NCBI GenBank assembly: GCA_030432455.1
Contig: JAUIHC010000181.1
Coordinates: forward strand, 1-6,303
DNA: 6,303 nucleotides
Reading direction: 5' to 3'
DNA from: Phycisphaerae bacterium
Lineage (GTDB): Bacteria > Planctomycetota > Phycisphaerae > Phycisphaerales > SM1A02
The translations under genes and the position numbers were made by a program. The notes below the pieces were generated by a model, which worked only from the letters and a program-made list of their open reading frames with translations, was not told where the DNA came from and made no database searches. Below are positions 5,259-6,303 of the stretch, piece after piece (positions within the stretch are counted from its first letter, which is position 1; each line of letters starts with the position of its first letter).

Positions 5259-6303
5259 TCAGGGAGGGCAGACGCCCCACATCGAGAGCAGCAGGCCGAT
5301 GTCCGACCCCGCGGTGGTTCCGTCCCCGTCGAGGTCGCTCGGGCCGGGGCGTTCCCAGCCGGCGAGCAGGAGTCCGAGATCACCGCCGCGGACCTCCCCG
5401 TCGCCGTCGAGGTCCGCCGGGCACGCGGGCGCGGGCGGGATGATCCGGATCGGATTCTCGTCCCATCGGATGGCCAGAAGGTGGCCGGAGACCGGGTCGT
5501 GGGTGATGGCGGTGATCGCTCCGGCGGTGTTGTCGAAACCGCTGACGGAGACGGGATCTCCCTCCGCGTCCAGGTTCAGCACCCGGATCCAGCCGTAGAT
5601 GTAGTCGGCGAAGAAGAGGCCCCGGTAGGCGGCGGGCCAGCGAGGATCGTCCACGATCACCCCGCCGGTCGCGCACGCGCCGCCGAATCCGGTCCCGGTG
5701 ACCGGTGACGCGCTCGGGCCGATGATCGAGAACGCCGCCGCGCCCGCGGCGTCGAGCGTCGGTACGCGGGCCTCGTTCGCGGCGTGCTTCCAGTCGATCG
5801 TGGGGCGGTGGTGCGGACGCCACAGGTCGGCGTCGATCGGCGTGAACGGCAGGTCGGGCGCATCGATGCGATCGATGTTCGGGCCGTTGGAGATCGTCGT
5901 GCGCAGCCGGATGGTGTGCGGGCCGGCGGGCAGGGGCAGCGTCATCCACGCCTTGCTCCAACGGGTCCACCCGCCGGTCGGAGGCATGGAGAGCGTGGTG
6001 ACCACGAATCCGTCCACCAGCACCTGGATCGGGCGATCGATGGTGGATCCGTTGGCGAAGCGGATGGCGAAGTCGCGCGGCTCGTCGTCGGGGATGGTCA
6101 CCTCGAAGTCGATCCACTCGCCGACCGTGGAGCCGAAGTCGAGATAGCCGTCGCCGGTGAAGCCCGCCCAGACGGTGTCGAAGCTCGGGCCGTTCCAGGC
6201 CACGGGGTCGAGCCATGCGGGGTCGCACGGGTTGCTCGCGATCTCGCCCTCCTCGGCGAGAAGGTCACGGAATCGGAAGCGGGTGGGGCAGTCGCCGTCG
6301 GCG
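5259..6303 (-). CDS. CBM6/35-like and sugar-dehydrogenase-like propeller protein with dockerin-like tail, 5' partial
   Basis: The frame is open to the window edge, so the N-terminus is missing; about 347 residues are visible (residue 1 = codon at 6302). A GTG at 6203 is not a likely start because coding-like sequence continues before it. Residues about 38-147 resemble a family 6/35 carbohydrate-binding module: GYLDFGS, GEWIDFEVTIP, IRFANGS, TGGW..W, LPAGPHTIRL and GPNIDRID follow the usual order. Residues about 163-288 resemble the last blade(s) of a glucose/sorbosone-dehydrogenase (PQQ-type) beta-propeller, chiefly WPAAYRGLFFADYIYGWIRV, then a strand ending NPIRIIPP. Residues 294-345 form a dockerin-like pair of calcium loops. 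The protein is presumably exported and linked to polysaccharide or sugar at the surface. Whether it is an active dehydrogenase cannot be judged, since most of the propeller and any signal peptide lie outside. It lies upstream of the sixA-like gene with a 60-base gap. CBM and dockerin calls are good; the propeller call is moderate. Confidence 0.85.
   Translation of the reverse strand, partial: ADGDCPTRFRFRDLLAEEGEIASNPCDPAWLDPVAWNGPSFDTVWAGFTGDGYLDFGSTVGEWIDFEVTIPDDEPRDFAIRFANGSTIDRPIQVLVDGFVVTTLSMPPTGGWTRWSKAWMTLPLPAGPHTIRLRTTISNGPNIDRIDAPDLPFTPIDADLWRPHHRPTIDWKHAANEARVPTLDAAGAAAFSIIGPSASPVTGTGFGGACATGGVIVDDPRWPAAYRGLFFADYIYGWIRVLNLDAEGDPVSVSGFDNTAGAITAITHDPVSGHLLAIRWDENPIRIIPPAPACPADLDGDGEVRGGDLGLLLAGWERPGPSDLDGDGTTAGSDIGLLLSMWGVCPP
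5268..5423 (-). repeat. Dockerin-like tandem EF-hand loops (coding)
   Basis: Two related units are encoded here. DLDGDGEVRGGD (5379-5414) is followed by LGLLLAGW, and DLDGDGTTAGSD (5301-5336) by IGLLLSMWG, each giving an EF-hand-like calcium loop plus a helix. Cysteines just before the first unit (CPAD) and just after the second (GVCPP) could clasp the ends. Tails of this kind are common at the C-termini of exported proteins in Phycisphaerae-type planctomycetes, where no classical cellulosome is known; their partner is undefined. Confidence 0.85.

Noticed and set aside
5268..5423. Evidence for a cellulosome
   Set aside because: Only a dockerin-like tail is seen; there is no cohesin, scaffoldin or glycoside hydrolase in the window.
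6201..6203. GTG at 6203 as the true start of the dockerin-like protein
   Set aside because: The frame stays open to the window edge with protein-like sequence, and a start here would begin inside the CBM with no signal peptide.
1..6303. Mobile element, CRISPR, toxin-antitoxin, phage or defence system
   Set aside because: No transposase, integrase, terminal inverted repeat, spaced direct repeats, tRNA or recognised defence domain was found; base composition and codon style look uniform throughout.

Overview
The window is very GC-rich and densely coding. It most resembles a member of the Planctomycetota, probably the Phycisphaerae/Phycisphaerales. The strongest clue is the C-terminus of the last gene: paired 'CPADLDGDG...GGDLGLLLAGW' and 'DLDGDG...GSDIGLLLSMWG' calcium loops, a dockerin-like tail I associate with exported proteins of that group. 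A HEAT-repeat protein with GDDxY motifs beside a CRTAC1-like FG-GAP/ASPIC-UnbV protein also fits. This assignment rests on recognised family style, not on a marker gene.

Layout. Plus strand, 1-4710, three closely packed genes: (i) a 5'-truncated protein with Asp-Asp-x-Tyr repeats followed by HEAT-like repeats (1-1401); (ii) a probable lipoprotein with seven FG-GAP/VCBS-type Ca-binding loops and a C-terminal ASPIC/UnbV domain (1398-3098), whose ATG overlaps the previous stop as ATGA; (iii) a 14-TM DHA2-type (EmrB/QacA-like) major facilitator transporter (3109-4710), ten bases further on. Minus strand, two genes converging on these: (iv) a 5'-truncated exported protein with a CBM6/35-like module, the last part of a glucose/sorbosone-dehydrogenase-like beta-propeller and a dockerin-like tail (6303-5259); (v) a SixA-type phosphohistidine phosphatase (5198-4671). 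The ends of (iii) and (v) overlap tail to tail by 40 bases.

How the genes may work together. The first two probably form one translationally coupled unit and both look like envelope or exported proteins; no catalytic function can be assigned to either. The transporter could share their transcript but has no evident functional tie. The propeller/CBM/dockerin protein suggests handling of extracellular carbohydrate. SixA is a cytoplasmic regulator that may merely be co-transcribed.

There is no gene-free stretch longer than 60 bases. I saw no RNA gene, CRISPR array, insertion sequence, integrase or attachment site. I do not see a clear new defence or mobile system. The most re-examinable points are the CBM that seems to sit inside a propeller, the HEAT/CRTAC1 gene pair, the overlapping convergent gene ends with an embedded hairpin, and a GATC-favouring codon-context bias.
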